Source: Sinomonas atrocyanea
Lineage (GTDB): Bacteria; Actinomycetota; Actinomycetes; Actinomycetales; Micrococcaceae
NCBI RefSeq assembly: GCF_030812675.1
Contig: NZ_JAUSTE010000009.1
Span: 62,001 to 126,000, forward strand
Length of the DNA stretch: 64,000 bases
Direction: 5' to 3'
Shown: piece after piece, positions 45,390 to 54,079 of the stretch
Layout: each line of letters starts with the position of its first letter
Position numbering within the stretch: the stretch's first letter is position 1
Position numbers and translations under genes: made by a program
The notes under the pieces: generated by a model
What the model saw: only the letters and a program-made list of their open reading frames with translations
Database searches by the model: none
What the model was told of the DNA's origin: nothing

Positions 45390-46292
45390 ATGGACTTGGA
45401 GCAGCTGAGGGCCCTCGCCGCCGTGGTGGACCAGGAGACGTTCGAGGCCGCCGCCGACGAGCTGCGCATCACCCCCTCCGCCGTGAGCCAGCGGATCAAG
45501 GCCCTCGAGCGCTCGGTGGGCAGCGTGCTGGTGCGCCGGCTCAAGCCCGTGGTCCCCACCCCGGCGGGGGAGCGCCTCCTGCGTTCGGCCCGCCAGCTGC
45601 TCCTGCTCGCCGACGAGGCGCTGCTCGCCCTCCGCTCGGAGCAGGCGCACGACGCCGCCCGGCCGGGTTCCGCCGGCGGCGTCACCGAGCTGCTGCGGGT
45701 CCCGATCGTGGCCAATGCCGACTCGATCGCCACCTGGCTGCCCCCCGCGATCCGCGAGGTGGCACTGGGAGGCCGGATCGCCGTCGAGCTCCTGCGCGAC
45801 GACGAGCACGCGACGGCGGACCTCCTCCGCTCCGGCGACGCGGTCGGCGCCGTCACCGCGGATCCCCGGCCCGTCCAGGGCTGCAGCGTGCGCCCGCTCG
45901 GGACCATGGTGTACCGGGCGAAGGCCTCGGCGGAGTTCGCCGCGCGGTGGTTCCCACGCGGGGCCACGGCCCAGGCGCTCGGGGCGGCGCCCGTCATGCA
46001 GTATGACCGCAAGGACAGCCACCAGCTCGCCCTCCTGGCCCGGGTGGCGCCGGAGGCGACGCCGCCGCAGCACTTCATCCCGGACTCCGTGCAGTACGTC
46101 GAGGCCGTGCACGCCGGGCTCGGCTGGGGCATGGTGCCGGATCAGCAGGACCCCCGCGGCGACCTCGTGGAGCTGGCCCCGGACTGGCGGGAGGACCTCA
46201 GGCTCTACTGGCAGTCGTGGACGCTCGACTCGCCCGGCCTCGCGGAGGTGGGCGACGCCGTGGTGCGCGCCGCCGCCGTGCTGCGGCGGTGA
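45390..46292 (+). CDS. lysG: LysR-family regulator, LysG/ArgP type
   Basis: 300 aa. Helix-turn-helix at about 3-60 (LEQLRALAAVVDQETFEAAA, DELRITPSAVSQRIKALERS) and effector domain with VANADSIATWLPPAI, YRAKASAEFAARWFP and GLGWGMVPDQQ, all ArgP/LysG hallmarks. It senses basic amino acids and activates lysE. The ATG follows TAGGAT (45378-45383) by 6 bp: either a leaderless start or AGGA used as ribosome site. Confidence 0.9.
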   Translation: MDLEQLRALAAVVDQETFEAAADELRITPSAVSQRIKALERSVGSVLVRRLKPVVPTPAGERLLRSARQLLLLADEALLALRSEQAHDAARPGSAGGVTELLRVPIVANADSIATWLPPAIREVALGGRIAVELLRDDEHATADLLRSGDAVGAVTADPRPVQGCSVRPLGTMVYRAKASAEFAARWFPRGATAQALGAAPVMQYDRKDSHQLALLARVAPEATPPQHFIPDSVQYVEAVHAGLGWGMVPDQQDPRGDLVELAPDWREDLRLYWQSWTLDSPGLAEVGDAVVRAAAVLRR

Positions 46293-46309
46293 GGCGCGCC
46301 TCCGGCGGC

Positions 46310-46765
46310 TCAGTCGTTGAGCGGGATGCCGTGGGCGTCCACGCGGAAGTAGTCCGTGCGGGCGAGGATCAGGATGCCCTCGATGAAGCCCCAGATGCCG
46401 ATCGCGAAGCTGAGGATGCCCAGCGAGAACAGGCCGAGGAAGAGGCAGCCGAGGAGCTGGATGAGGCCGATCGCCGTGTAGCCCAGGTAGAAGCGGTGGA
46501 TGCCCAGCCCACCGAGGAAGATGCCGAACAGGCCTGCCGCGACCCTCGACTTGGGCTGGCGCTGGACGACGACCTGGGGGTAGGGAGGCGGGTAGGACTG
46601 GGGTGCGTAGCCCTGGCCGCCCTGCTGCGGCTGCGCCTGGGGGTACTGCTGGGGGTACGGCTGGGGCGCCGGCTGGCCCTGCAGGTGGGCGTCGGGCCCC
46701 TGCGGTCCGTAGGGTGAGGGCCGAGTGCCCTTGTTCTGGGCGTGGTCGGGGTACTGCTCGCTCAT
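46310..46765 (-). CDS. TM2-domain protein
   Basis: 151 aa. Residues 1-70 are Pro/Gln/Tyr-rich and disordered. The TM2 domain (about 72-140) has two helices joined by a short turn: AAGLFGIFLGGLGIHRFYLG, YTAIGLIQLLGCLFLGLFSL, with the DRF-like HRFYLG motif. A C-terminal ILARTDYFRVDAHG ends it. TM2 proteins are widespread; function unknown. ATG with GAAAGG 6-8 bp upstream. Confidence 0.88.
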   Translation of the reverse strand: MSEQYPDHAQNKGTRPSPYGPQGPDAHLQGQPAPQPYPQQYPQAQPQQGGQGYAPQSYPPPYPQVVVQRQPKSRVAAGLFGIFLGGLGIHRFYLGYTAIGLIQLLGCLFLGLFSLGILSFAIGIWGFIEGILILARTDYFRVDAHGIPLND

Positions 46766-46864
46766 GGCGGACCTTTCGTGCGTCAGACTGTGGGACCGCG
46801 TCCGGCACCCCTCCCCCCAGAGAGCACGGACAGGCTTGCATGGCGCGGCAGCACGATCGTGTCA

Positions 46865-46880
46865 TTTGGACATGTCCAAA
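46865..46880. promoter_or_regulatory. Perfect 16-bp palindrome, possible operator
   Basis: TTTGGACATGTCCAAA, AT-rich at both ends, 100 bp upstream of the TM2 gene start and 19 bp past the ABC permease stop. The design suits a dimeric repressor (TetR, MarR or GntR-like). No binding protein can be named. Confidence 0.5.
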
Positions 46881-46898
46881 GCAAGCCGTCGCGGCACG

Positions 46899-47750
46899 CT
46901 AGAGCCGCCGCCCGAACCCCCGCACGGCGAGGGCGAGGAACACGACCGCGAACACCACAGTGATCGCCAGCTCGGTCCAGATCGAGAGGGTCCAGCCGAA
47001 CATCGTCACGTCGCTGGGGAAGCGGGCCAGCGCCGCGGCCGGCAGGTTCTGGGCCCCGAAGACGACCGACCGCAGCGGCGCGACCGCGTACGTCAGCGGA
47101 TTGAGCCGGGTGAGGATCTCCAGCCAGAGCGGCAGCCCGGCGAGCGGGAACAGGGCGCCCGAGAGGAAGATCATGGGCAGCAGCACGAGCTGCATGACCA
47201 TCTGGAAGCCCTCCATCCGGGTGATGCGGCTTGCCACGAAGACCCCGAACGCCGTGAGCGCGGCGGCCATGACGAACTCGATGGCGATCACCGCCGCGAT
47301 GGTCAGGAACGTCAGGTCCACCCCGACGAGCGGCGCGAGCACGAGCATGATGGTGCCCTGCCCCGTGGCCACCGTCGCGCCGCCCGCCGTCTTGCCCAGC
47401 ACGAGCGCCCAGCGCGGCACCGGAGCCACGAGCATCTCGCGCAGGAACCCGAACTCCCGGTCCCACACGATGGAGATCGCGCTGAAGATCGACGTCGACA
47501 CGACGCTCATTGCCACGATCCCGGGGAACACGAACTTGCGGAAGTCCAGCCCTCCCGTGGTCCCGACGAGGCTGCCCATGCCGTACCCGAGGACAAAGAG
47601 GAACAGCAGCGGCTGGGCGAGGCCGGTGAAGATGCGCGACGGCGTGCGCACGTACCTCAGCAGCTCGCGCTGCCAGACCATGCCGATCGTGCCGAGGGAG
47701 ACCGTGCTGGCGGAGACCCTGCCGCGGGCGACCGCCCGGGTGCCGGACAT
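46899..47750 (-). CDS. ABC-2 type permease (DrrB-like)
   Basis: 283 aa with six membrane helices. ABC-2 signature region: WDREFGFLREMLVAPVPRWA, LVLGKTAGG, LTAFGVFVASRITRMEGFQM and PMIFLSGALFPLAGLPLWLE. It exports a lipid-like or drug-like molecule with the ATPase encoded upstream. ATG 47750 has AGGAGG 5 bp upstream; the in-frame GTG at 47771 is inside that site. It follows the ATPase gene by 2 bp. Confidence 0.9.
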   Translation of the reverse strand: MSGTRAVARGRVSASTVSLGTIGMVWQRELLRYVRTPSRIFTGLAQPLLFLFVLGYGMGSLVGTTGGLDFRKFVFPGIVAMSVVSTSIFSAISIVWDREFGFLREMLVAPVPRWALVLGKTAGGATVATGQGTIMLVLAPLVGVDLTFLTIAAVIAIEFVMAAALTAFGVFVASRITRMEGFQMVMQLVLLPMIFLSGALFPLAGLPLWLEILTRLNPLTYAVAPLRSVVFGAQNLPAAALARFPSDVTMFGWTLSIWTELAITVVFAVVFLALAVRGFGRRL

Positions 47751-47752
47751 GG

Positions 47753-48724
47753 CTACCTCCTGCTCCTCCACGCGGGCGAGAACGCCTGCTGCTGCTCGCC
47801 CTGGTCGCGGATCTGCCGGCCCGTGTAGTGCAGGAACATGTCATCCAGGGAGGGCTCGTGGATCTGGGCTGAGAGGACGCCCCCGCCGAGCAGGGCGATC
47901 ACCGCGGGCAGCTCCGTCGCGGCATGCGCGGCCTCGACCGCGAGCCGGCCGCCGTCCTGCGTGCAGCGGTAGCCGGACGCCTCGAGCGTGAGCCGCGCCG
48001 CGGCGTCGTCCGCCGTCTGCAGGAGGATGCTCTCCGCCCCGGCAGCCGCCCTGAGCTCCTCGGGGGTGCCGAGCGCGATGAGCCGGCCGTGGTCGATGAT
48101 CCCGATCCGGTCGGCGACCTCGGCCTCGTCCATGTAGTGGGTCGTGAGGAACACCGTCACCCCCTCGTCCCGGCGCAGGGTGAGGATGTCCTCCCACATG
48201 ACCGACCGGGTCTGCGGGTCGAGGCCGATCGTGGGCTCGTCGAGGAAGAGGACCGCCGGCGTGTGCAGCATGGCCCGGGCGATCTCGAGCCGCCGGGCCA
48301 TGCCCCCGGAGAACGTCGCCACCAGATGCCTGCGGCGTGCCGAGAGGCCCACGAGTTCGAGGACATGGGCGATCCTCGCGGCCCGCTGCACCCGCGGGAC
48401 CCCGTAGAGGACGGCGTGGAAGCGGAGGTTCTCCTCGGCCGTGAGCTGCTTGTCCAGCGTCGTCTCCTGGAACACGGGGCCGATGTGGGCGCGGACCTCG
48501 TGGGGGTCGGCGACCACGTCGAATCCGGCCACGCTCGCCGTCCCCGAGGTGGGTGCGGCGAGGGTGCACAGGACGTTGATCGCTGTCGACTTCCCGGCGC
48601 CGTTCGGCCCGAGGAAGGCGAACACCTCGCCGGCCGCGACGTCGAAGCTCAGACGGTCGACGGCGGTGACCTCACCGAACGCCTTGACCAGGTCGCGGAC
48701 GCGGATGGCTGGCGCAGCGTCCAT
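47753..48724 (-). CDS. ABC transporter ATPase (DrrA-like)
   Basis: 323 aa. Walker A LGPNGAGKST at about 39-48, Q-loop PVFQETTLD, signature FSGGMARRLEIARAM, Walker B AVLFLDEPTIGLDPQ and H-loop LTTHYMDEA. The roughly 90-residue C-terminal domain with a final SLDDMFLHYTGRQIRD matches daunorubicin-resistance DrrA-type ATPases. The ATG lies 6 bp after TAGCCT on the minus strand, a leaderless layout. Operon with the ABC-2 permease. Confidence 0.93.
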   Translation of the reverse strand: MDAAPAIRVRDLVKAFGEVTAVDRLSFDVAAGEVFAFLGPNGAGKSTAINVLCTLAAPTSGTASVAGFDVVADPHEVRAHIGPVFQETTLDKQLTAEENLRFHAVLYGVPRVQRAARIAHVLELVGLSARRRHLVATFSGGMARRLEIARAMLHTPAVLFLDEPTIGLDPQTRSVMWEDILTLRRDEGVTVFLTTHYMDEAEVADRIGIIDHGRLIALGTPEELRAAAGAESILLQTADDAAARLTLEASGYRCTQDGGRLAVEAAHAATELPAVIALLGGGVLSAQIHEPSLDDMFLHYTGRQIRDQGEQQQAFSPAWRSRR

Positions 48725-48756
48725 ACTGCGAGGCTACGCAGGCGCCCCCGGCGGCG

Positions 48757-50043
48757 TCAGGGCCGATGGGCCCGGGGCCCCTCTGCCGAGGCGGCCTGCG
48801 GCAGCCGCGCACCGGGCGCCCCCGACGCCTCAGCGGCTGCGGGGGTCCGCGCCCGGACGGCGGAACCGGCCAGGACGACCAGCGCCAGGACGACGATCAT
48901 CCCGCAGTAGCCCATCGCGGTGGGGGTGAGCCCGATCCCCTGGGCGAGGGCGCCGGCGGCGACCGCCGGAACGCTGTTCGCCAGGTAGCTGACCACGTAG
49001 ACCGCCGAGAGCAGGCCCGCGCGCTCGTGGGGGGCAGCCTGGGGCATCAGGATCCTCAGGACCGCGAGGAAGCCGGCACCGAAGCCGACGCCGGCGACCA
49101 CCGTGGCGGCGAAGTACAGCCCGGTGGAGCCGAGCGCCAGCGCCGCCACCGTGCCGCCCATGCCCGCGATCAGGGCGGCCATGCCGAGACCGAGCACGGC
49201 GGAAGGGCGGGCCGAGCCCAGCAGCAGGGTGGCCACGCCGCCGGTGCCGGTCAGGGCGGCGACGACGAGCCCGGTGAGGAGCACGGCCTGCGGACCGGCC
49301 AGGGACCGGACGAGGCTCGGGCCCAGGGAGAGGATCAGGCCGCCCAGCGACCAGGTGGCCACGGCGGCGGGGAGCACCCACAGCGCGGTCCGGCGCGTGG
49401 CCCGGGGGAACCGCACCTTCGGCACGAGGGAGGCCAGCGCTCCCGGCTCCCGGGCGGTGGTCTCCGGGCCCAGCACGGTGGCCACGAGCTGCAGGGCCAG
49501 CACCGCGCCCAGGACCACGTAGACCAGCTGGACGGAGCCCGGGGCCGCTGCGACCAGCAGGCTTGAGCCGACCGCGCCGAGAGCCAGCCCCAGGCCCGGG
49601 CCGGCGCCGTTGAACACCGTGCCCAGCCCCGGGCGCACCGCGTGCTCGAGATCGATCAGATAGGCACCCAAAGTGCCGACAGCCGCCCCAGTGGCCAGCC
49701 CCTGCAGCAGCCGCGCCAGGATCAGCGCCGCCGGGCCGTCCGCGCCGATGAACACCAGCATCGCCACGAGCTCCAGGGCCAGGGCTGCGAGGAGGACCGG
49801 GCGCCGGCCCAGATGGTCCGAGAGCGAGCCCGCGACGAGGAGCGCGACGAGCAGGGCCAGCACGTAGGCGGCGAAGATGACCGTCAGCACCACCGGCGGG
49901 AAGGCCCACATTGCCTGGTAGAGGGGATAGAGCGGGCTGGGTGCACTGGAGGCGGCCATCAGGACCACGAGCACGGACGCCTGGATCCAGAACGCGGTGC
50001 GCTCGGAGAGGAGGGGACGGAGACGCCGACGCAGGGACGACAT
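48757..50043 (-). CDS. MFS transporter under TetR control
   Basis: 428 aa, 12 predicted helices. Helix 1 has SSAPSPLYPLYQ; motif A is GSLSDHLGRRPVLLAALALE. It resembles small-molecule or drug exporters of actinobacteria. The C-terminal 30 residues are Ala/Pro-rich. ATG at 50043 has GAAAGG 5-7 bp upstream; a longer ATG at 50109 would put both operator copies inside the gene. Divergent from a TetR gene with 95 bp between starts. Confidence 0.87.
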   Translation of the reverse strand: MSSLRRRLRPLLSERTAFWIQASVLVVLMAASSAPSPLYPLYQAMWAFPPVVLTVIFAAYVLALLVALLVAGSLSDHLGRRPVLLAALALELVAMLVFIGADGPAALILARLLQGLATGAAVGTLGAYLIDLEHAVRPGLGTVFNGAGPGLGLALGAVGSSLLVAAAPGSVQLVYVVLGAVLALQLVATVLGPETTAREPGALASLVPKVRFPRATRRTALWVLPAAVATWSLGGLILSLGPSLVRSLAGPQAVLLTGLVVAALTGTGGVATLLLGSARPSAVLGLGMAALIAGMGGTVAALALGSTGLYFAATVVAGVGFGAGFLAVLRILMPQAAPHERAGLLSAVYVVSYLANSVPAVAAGALAQGIGLTPTAMGYCGMIVVLALVVLAGSAVRARTPAAAEASGAPGARLPQAASAEGPRAHRP

Positions 50044-50067
50044 GCGGGCCTTTCGCAGAGACGGAAG

Positions 50068-50128
50068 AACGCGAAGATTTTGCGTTTGAGCGTAGTCCTC
50101 GTTCGCCATAACGCAAAATATTCGCGTT
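50068..50128. promoter_or_regulatory. Twin TetR operators
   Basis: Two 19-bp near-palindromes: AACGCGAAGATTTTGCGTT at 50068-50086 and, on the other strand, AACGCGAATATTTTGCGTT at 50110-50128. They differ at one base. The first sits 25 bp before the MFS start; the second abuts the TATCCT -10-like element (50128-50133) of the TetR gene. This layout would let the TetR protein repress both genes. Confidence 0.85.
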
Positions 50129-50138
50129 ATCCTGAGGG

Positions 50139-50687
50139 GTGTCCACTCCCGATCCCCGTCCCGGCGGCCGCGCCGCCCGCGTCCAGCAGGCCGTCCACGA
50201 TGCGGTGCGCGCCCTGCGGGCGGAGGAGGGCGGCGACGCCATCACGGTGCCCCGGATCGCCGCCAAGGCGGGCGTTGCGCCCTCGACGATCTACCGCCGC
50301 TGGGGAGGCCTCGGCGGGCTGTTCGCCGACGTGGCCGTCGCCAGGCTCCGGCCCCAGGGACCCCCGGACACGGGCTCGGTCCGCGGGGACCTCACGGTTT
50401 GGGCCGAGGAGTACATCGAGGAGGCCGCTTCCCCTACCGGACGGAAGTTCATGCGCGACATGGTCTCCGGCGGCACCGACGGTGCCAGCGCCGTCCGCGG
50501 GGGCGCCTACGCCCGGGAGCGGGTCGAGACGATGCTCGGGCGCGCGCGCCAGCGTGGCGAGGCGGCCCCGGAACTCGAGGATGTCCTCGACGTGGTGCTC
50601 GCGCCGATCGTCTACCGCATCCTCTTCGAGCCCGGCGACCTGTCCCCGGAGCTCGCCCCCAGACTGGTCGGCCGCCTCTTCGGTTAG
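50139..50687 (+). CDS. TetR-family regulator
   Basis: 182 aa. Helix-turn-helix at about 15-62 (VQQAVHDAVRALRAEEGGDA, ITVPRIAAKAGVAPSTIYRR) with a TetR_C-type ligand domain. It probably represses the divergent MFS gene and itself through the twin operators; its ligand is likely a substrate of that exporter. GTG start 5 bp after TATCCT, so the transcript is likely leaderless or nearly so. Confidence 0.9.
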   Translation: MSTPDPRPGGRAARVQQAVHDAVRALRAEEGGDAITVPRIAAKAGVAPSTIYRRWGGLGGLFADVAVARLRPQGPPDTGSVRGDLTVWAEEYIEEAASPTGRKFMRDMVSGGTDGASAVRGGAYARERVETMLGRARQRGEAAPELEDVLDVVLAPIVYRILFEPGDLSPELAPRLVGRLFG

Positions 50688-50750
50688 CCCACGCGCAGGC
50701 ACCCCGGCCTTCCTTCGCCCCCGGAGGGCTGTCCGCGACCCGGGGTGGTC

Positions 50751-51815
50751 CTATCCGGAGGCGACGGCGAAGAGTCCTACCACGCCCGCCAGGTAGAGGA
50801 CCAGCACGATGAAGGAGTCGGCACCCATGCCCACGATCCGGCGCTTCGGGCGGAAGATCAGGCTCATGACGTAGACGAGCGTCAGCAGGATGGCCAGGGC
50901 AGTGAGGTAGATGTCGGTGTTGTGGGCCTGGGGCAGCACCGGCTGGCCCGAGATGAGCACTGCGACGAGGAAGAGCACGGGCAGGAAGGCATTTCCGCCG
51001 AAGATGTCGCTGACGGCGAGCCTGTAGTCGCCCTGCTTGACGGACGCCAGGCCGGTGGAGATCTCGGGCAGGGAGGTGGCCAGCGCCAGGATCGTGGCGC
51101 CGAAGAGCACGCCCGAGAGCCCGATGTGACCGGCGATCGCGTCGCCGCTGCGCTCGAGCGCGACACCGGCGAGGAGCGTGGCCACGGCTGCCACGGTGAA
51201 GATGAGGGCGGCCCGGCCTGTGCTGGCCTTGGCGCCCTTGCTGCCGTCCCCCGAGTCCTTGCTGTGCCCCTTCGGCTCGGCCTGGGACCCGGGGGCGTTG
51301 CCCTGCTCGTGCCAGGGAAGGCCCTTCTGGCTGCGCTGGACGGCGAGGAGGCCGACGACCCACACGGCCGTGATCAGGACGGCGGCGGGGGTCAGGCGGA
51401 AGGCGACCAGGCTCGAGGGCATCTGGCTGCCGGCGACGACGACTCCCAGGACCCCCACGACGGTGACCGCCTCGATGACGAGCGTCAGGGAGGACGCCCG
51501 GTACATGAGGGGTTCCCCTTTCCGCGTGCCGAAGGCATCCAGGACAACGAGGACCACGGTCTGGACCGCAATGCCGCCGAGGATGTTGCCGACGGCGACG
51601 CCCAGGTTGCCCGAGAGCGCCGCGCTGACCGTGATGGCGATCTCGGGCAGGTTGGTGGCGACGGCGAGCAGGATCAGGCCGCCCAGTGCCGAGCCGAGGT
51701 GCAGCCGTGCGTCGAGGACGTCGGTCTGTTTCGAGAGCTGGATCCCCGCTACCCAGACCACCGCGGCTGCGGCGACGAAGAGCAGCAGGAGCGCCCAGAG
51801 CGGCCATGATGACAT
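50751..51815 (-). CDS. CaCA-family cation/Ca2+ antiporter
   Basis: 354 aa, ten to eleven hydrophobic helices in two inverted halves. The alpha repeats are LAVATNLPEIAITVSAALSG (about 50-69) and LALATSLPEISTGLASVKQG, each followed by the GN(I/A) helix (NILGGIA; FGGNAFLP). A cytoplasmic Lys/Ser-rich loop (about 170-200) joins the halves. It exchanges Na+ or H+ for Ca2+. ATG with GAGGAGG about 7 bp upstream; a much longer open frame upstream covers the sigma gene's antisense strand and was rejected. Confidence 0.88.
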   Translation of the reverse strand: MSSWPLWALLLLFVAAAAVVWVAGIQLSKQTDVLDARLHLGSALGGLILLAVATNLPEIAITVSAALSGNLGVAVGNILGGIAVQTVVLVVLDAFGTRKGEPLMYRASSLTLVIEAVTVVGVLGVVVAGSQMPSSLVAFRLTPAAVLITAVWVVGLLAVQRSQKGLPWHEQGNAPGSQAEPKGHSKDSGDGSKGAKASTGRAALIFTVAAVATLLAGVALERSGDAIAGHIGLSGVLFGATILALATSLPEISTGLASVKQGDYRLAVSDIFGGNAFLPVLFLVAVLISGQPVLPQAHNTDIYLTALAILLTLVYVMSLIFRPKRRIVGMGADSFIVLVLYLAGVVGLFAVASG

Positions 51816-52070
51816 CCGTGATCCTCCTCGCCTCCAAGGCCCTGGGGCAGGAGAGCCGCCGGGCCGACGCCTGACCTCCTTCCCGCTCATTGCGCGAGCC
51901 AAACAATTGCATCGGCGCAATCGTTGCTCTAACATCACGGCTAAAGCGGACCGGCACCGCTGCGGATGGACTCGCCTGGGAGACAGGCGGAGACGGCGCA
52001 GGCGCGTGAGGGCTCCTGCTTCCCCTGGCCGCCACGATCTGATCGGCGTCATCCGGCAAGGAGGTCCGGC

Positions 52071-52811
52071 ATGAAGAGCACCCGCAATCCGCCCCGACAG
52101 GCCGCCGAGGGGTCCACTGACCTCGCGGCCGAGTACGTGGGGCTCGCCGATGCGCTCGCCCACCGCTTCAGGTGCCCGACCCATGACCAGGAGGATCTGC
52201 GCCAGGTGGCCCGGCTGGCCCTGGTGAAGGCTGCGAGGAGGTATCGCGAGGACCTGGGCCACGGCTTCGTGCCCTACGCGGTGGTGAGCATCGAGGGGGA
52301 GATCAAGCACTACCTGCGGGACCAGAGCTGGATGGTCAGGCCGCCCCGTGCTGTCCTGGACCTGCGGCTCAGGATCCGCTCCGTCACGCCCCGGCTCCAG
52401 CAGCGGCTGGGCCGCGAGCCAACGACGCAGGAGGTGGCGGACGAGATGCACGTCTCGGTGGAGAGGATCATCGAGGCGAACGTGGCGGACTCCGCCAGGA
52501 TGGCACCGTCAATCGAGGTGCTCGATCGGGAGGAGGAGGGCGCCGAGGGGCCTCCCGTGAGGATCGCGGCCTGCGAGGACCCCGGATTCGCCCAGGTGGA
52601 AGCCGCCCAGACCGTGGCCGCCGCCCTCGCGGACGCGTCACCCGAGGACCTCGAGCTCCTCCGCCTGCGCTTCGGGCTCGAGCTGACCCAGGCCGAGATC
52701 GCGCGCCGGCTCGGGACGAATCAGATGAATGTCTCGCGCTGCCTGAACCGGCTGTTCACGAGGCTCCGCCCGCGCGTGGGCGTCGACGCCTCGGAGTGGG
52801 GCGGCGCCTAG
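52071..52811 (+). CDS. SigB/SigF-type RNA polymerase sigma factor
   Basis: 246 aa. Region 2 has DQEDLRQVARLALVKAARRY and GFVPYAVVSIEGEIKHYLRD followed by QSWMVRPPRAV, the hallmark of SigB/F/G sigmas. Region 3 has LGREPTTQEVADEMHVSVER, and region 4 LTQAEIARRLGTNQMNVSRC. Such sigmas are normally held by an RsbW-like anti-sigma encoded next door; none is here. AAGGAGGT 5 bp before ATG 52071 fixes the start. The 255-bp upstream gap contains the dyad ATTGC-N6-GCAAT at 51906-51921 and no other recognised signal. Confidence 0.9.
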   Translation: MKSTRNPPRQAAEGSTDLAAEYVGLADALAHRFRCPTHDQEDLRQVARLALVKAARRYREDLGHGFVPYAVVSIEGEIKHYLRDQSWMVRPPRAVLDLRLRIRSVTPRLQQRLGREPTTQEVADEMHVSVERIIEANVADSARMAPSIEVLDREEEGAEGPPVRIAACEDPGFAQVEAAQTVAAALADASPEDLELLRLRFGLELTQAEIARRLGTNQMNVSRCLNRLFTRLRPRVGVDASEWGGA

Positions 52812-53107
52812 GCCGGCCGGCCGGGCCCGCGCGAGTGGCGGCCCACGAGCCGGAACCGTCGCTCAGCGGAGCGTCCGAGGCCGCCGAGGATGGCCAGCAC
52901 GGTGGTGCAGGGCCAGCGCTCGAGGCAGTCCCCGCACGGCGATCCGACCTCTTCGCCCGCTGGGGCATGGATCTGAAGGAGCAGCTCGCAGTCCCCCAGC
53001 GAGTACGTGCCGTGGGACATCCCGCGCCTGCGGGCCTCGGGGATCATCTCGAGCATCGTCACGTGCAGCGACGAGGCCGTATCGGGGAGGGGCATGTCTG
53101 GGAACAT
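52808..53107 (-). CDS. Small Cys-containing protein, unknown
   Basis: 99 aa. No family recognised with confidence. Five Cys or Cys-pair positions stand out in GDCELLLQIHAPAGEEVG followed by CGDCLERWPC, which might bind a metal or form disulfides; the pattern recalls short actinobacterial proteins with CxxC and WPC motifs. The start is uncertain: ATG 53107 or ATG 53095, neither with a good ribosome site. Its stop overlaps the sigma-factor stop as CTAG. Relation to the sigma factor is unknown. Confidence 0.55.
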   Translation of the reverse strand: MFPDMPLPDTASSLHVTMLEMIPEARRRGMSHGTYSLGDCELLLQIHAPAGEEVGSPCGDCLERWPCTTVLAILGGLGRSAERRFRLVGRHSRGPGRPA

Positions 53108-53165
53108 ACCCGGCCGGCAGGACGGGGAAACCGAGAGTGGTCGAATCGGTTGTGTGCAGGCGGCG

Positions 53166-53198
53166 GTGCCCGCCCTGCGCGTCGCGCAGGGCGGGCAC
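53166..53198 (-). terminator. Hairpin terminator after catA
   Basis: Perfect 15-bp inverted repeat (GTGCCCGCCCTGCGC ... GCGCAGGGCGGGCAC) with a 3-nt loop, 24 bp past the catA stop. No T-run; GC-rich stem-only terminators are usual in actinobacteria. Confidence 0.75.
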
Positions 53199-53221
53199 GT
53201 CACCTGCCGGTCCGGGACGGG

Positions 53222-54079
53222 TCAGTCCTCGGGATCGAGGACGAAGTCGTAGACCATCTCCTCGCCGTGGCCGTCCGCTGCCGGCTTGGGATCGAGGATG
53301 AGCTCGGGCTTGACCGCCGAGGCGATGTCGTCGTCGTTGTGCGCGTCGCCCGGGAAGTACAGCTGCGCCGTGATCTGCTGGTGCCCGGGCGCCGAGACCT
53401 TCACGTGGATGTGGGCGGGCCGCCATGCGTGCCAGCCGGCCGCGGCGATGAGCTTGCCGCATGCGCCGTCCGTGGGGATCTGGTACGGCGCGGGACGCAT
53501 GGTCTGGATCTCGAAGGTGCCGTCCTCGTCGGCCAGCACCGTTCCGCGCAGGTTCCACTCGGGCAGGCCCGGGGCGTACTGCGAGTAGAAGCCGGCACCG
53601 TCGGCGTGCCAGATCTCCACCTTGCCGGGCAGGCCCTTGCCGTCGAGGCCGCGGATCTGGCCCTTCCAGGTCAGCTCGGTGCCGGGCTCGTCGTCCCGGC
53701 GCGGCAGACGGGCCGGCGTGGGCTGCTCGGGGGAGTCCGGGACGTAGTACGGGCCCTCGATCGTGCCCTTGGAGCCCTTGCGGTCCTCGGTGGCGACCTC
53801 CTCGACCACGTGCTCGACCCACACGTCGAGGAAGAGCGGCCACTCGCCGTCCTCGCCCACGCCGATGAGCCACTCCTTGAGGGCGTTGTACTCGTCGTAG
53901 GTCACCTTGTGCTCGCGGATCGTGGCGTAGACGGCCTCGAGGACCTCGCGGGCCAGAAGCGAGACGCGCTCCTTCGGGACCTCCAGGCGGTTGCGCTTGC
54001 CGCTCTCCTTGAAGCGCTCGGTGGCCTTGCTGCCCGATTCGGCAGCCTTCGCGTCGAATTCGCTCAGGGTCTGGCTCAT
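53222..54079 (-). CDS. catA: Catechol 1,2-dioxygenase
   Basis: 285 aa. Intradiol Fe(III) dioxygenase that opens catechol to cis,cis-muconate. Iron ligands are visible: Tyr in IEGPYYVPDSPEQ, Tyr in GAGFYSQYAPGLPEWNLRG, and two His in GWHAWRPAHIHVKVSAPGHQ. The N-terminal helical dimerisation domain is present. ATG at 54079 is chosen because AGGAGG is 6 bp away; the in-frame ATG at 54085 directly abuts it. Divergent from benA. Confidence 0.96.
   Translation of the reverse strand: MSQTLSEFDAKAAESGSKATERFKESGKRNRLEVPKERVSLLAREVLEAVYATIREHKVTYDEYNALKEWLIGVGEDGEWPLFLDVWVEHVVEEVATEDRKGSKGTIEGPYYVPDSPEQPTPARLPRRDDEPGTELTWKGQIRGLDGKGLPGKVEIWHADGAGFYSQYAPGLPEWNLRGTVLADEDGTFEIQTMRPAPYQIPTDGACGKLIAAAGWHAWRPAHIHVKVSAPGHQQITAQLYFPGDAHNDDDIASAVKPELILDPKPAADGHGEEMVYDFVLDPED

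Noticed and set aside
46783-47844. 353-residue minus frame over the ABC permease
   Set aside because: A shifted reading of the permease; the true frame has six clean membrane helices.
51816-52070. Riboswitch upstream of the cation antiporter
   Set aside because: A ribosome-site-like AAGGAGGTC and small dyads are present, but no known aptamer structure could be traced.
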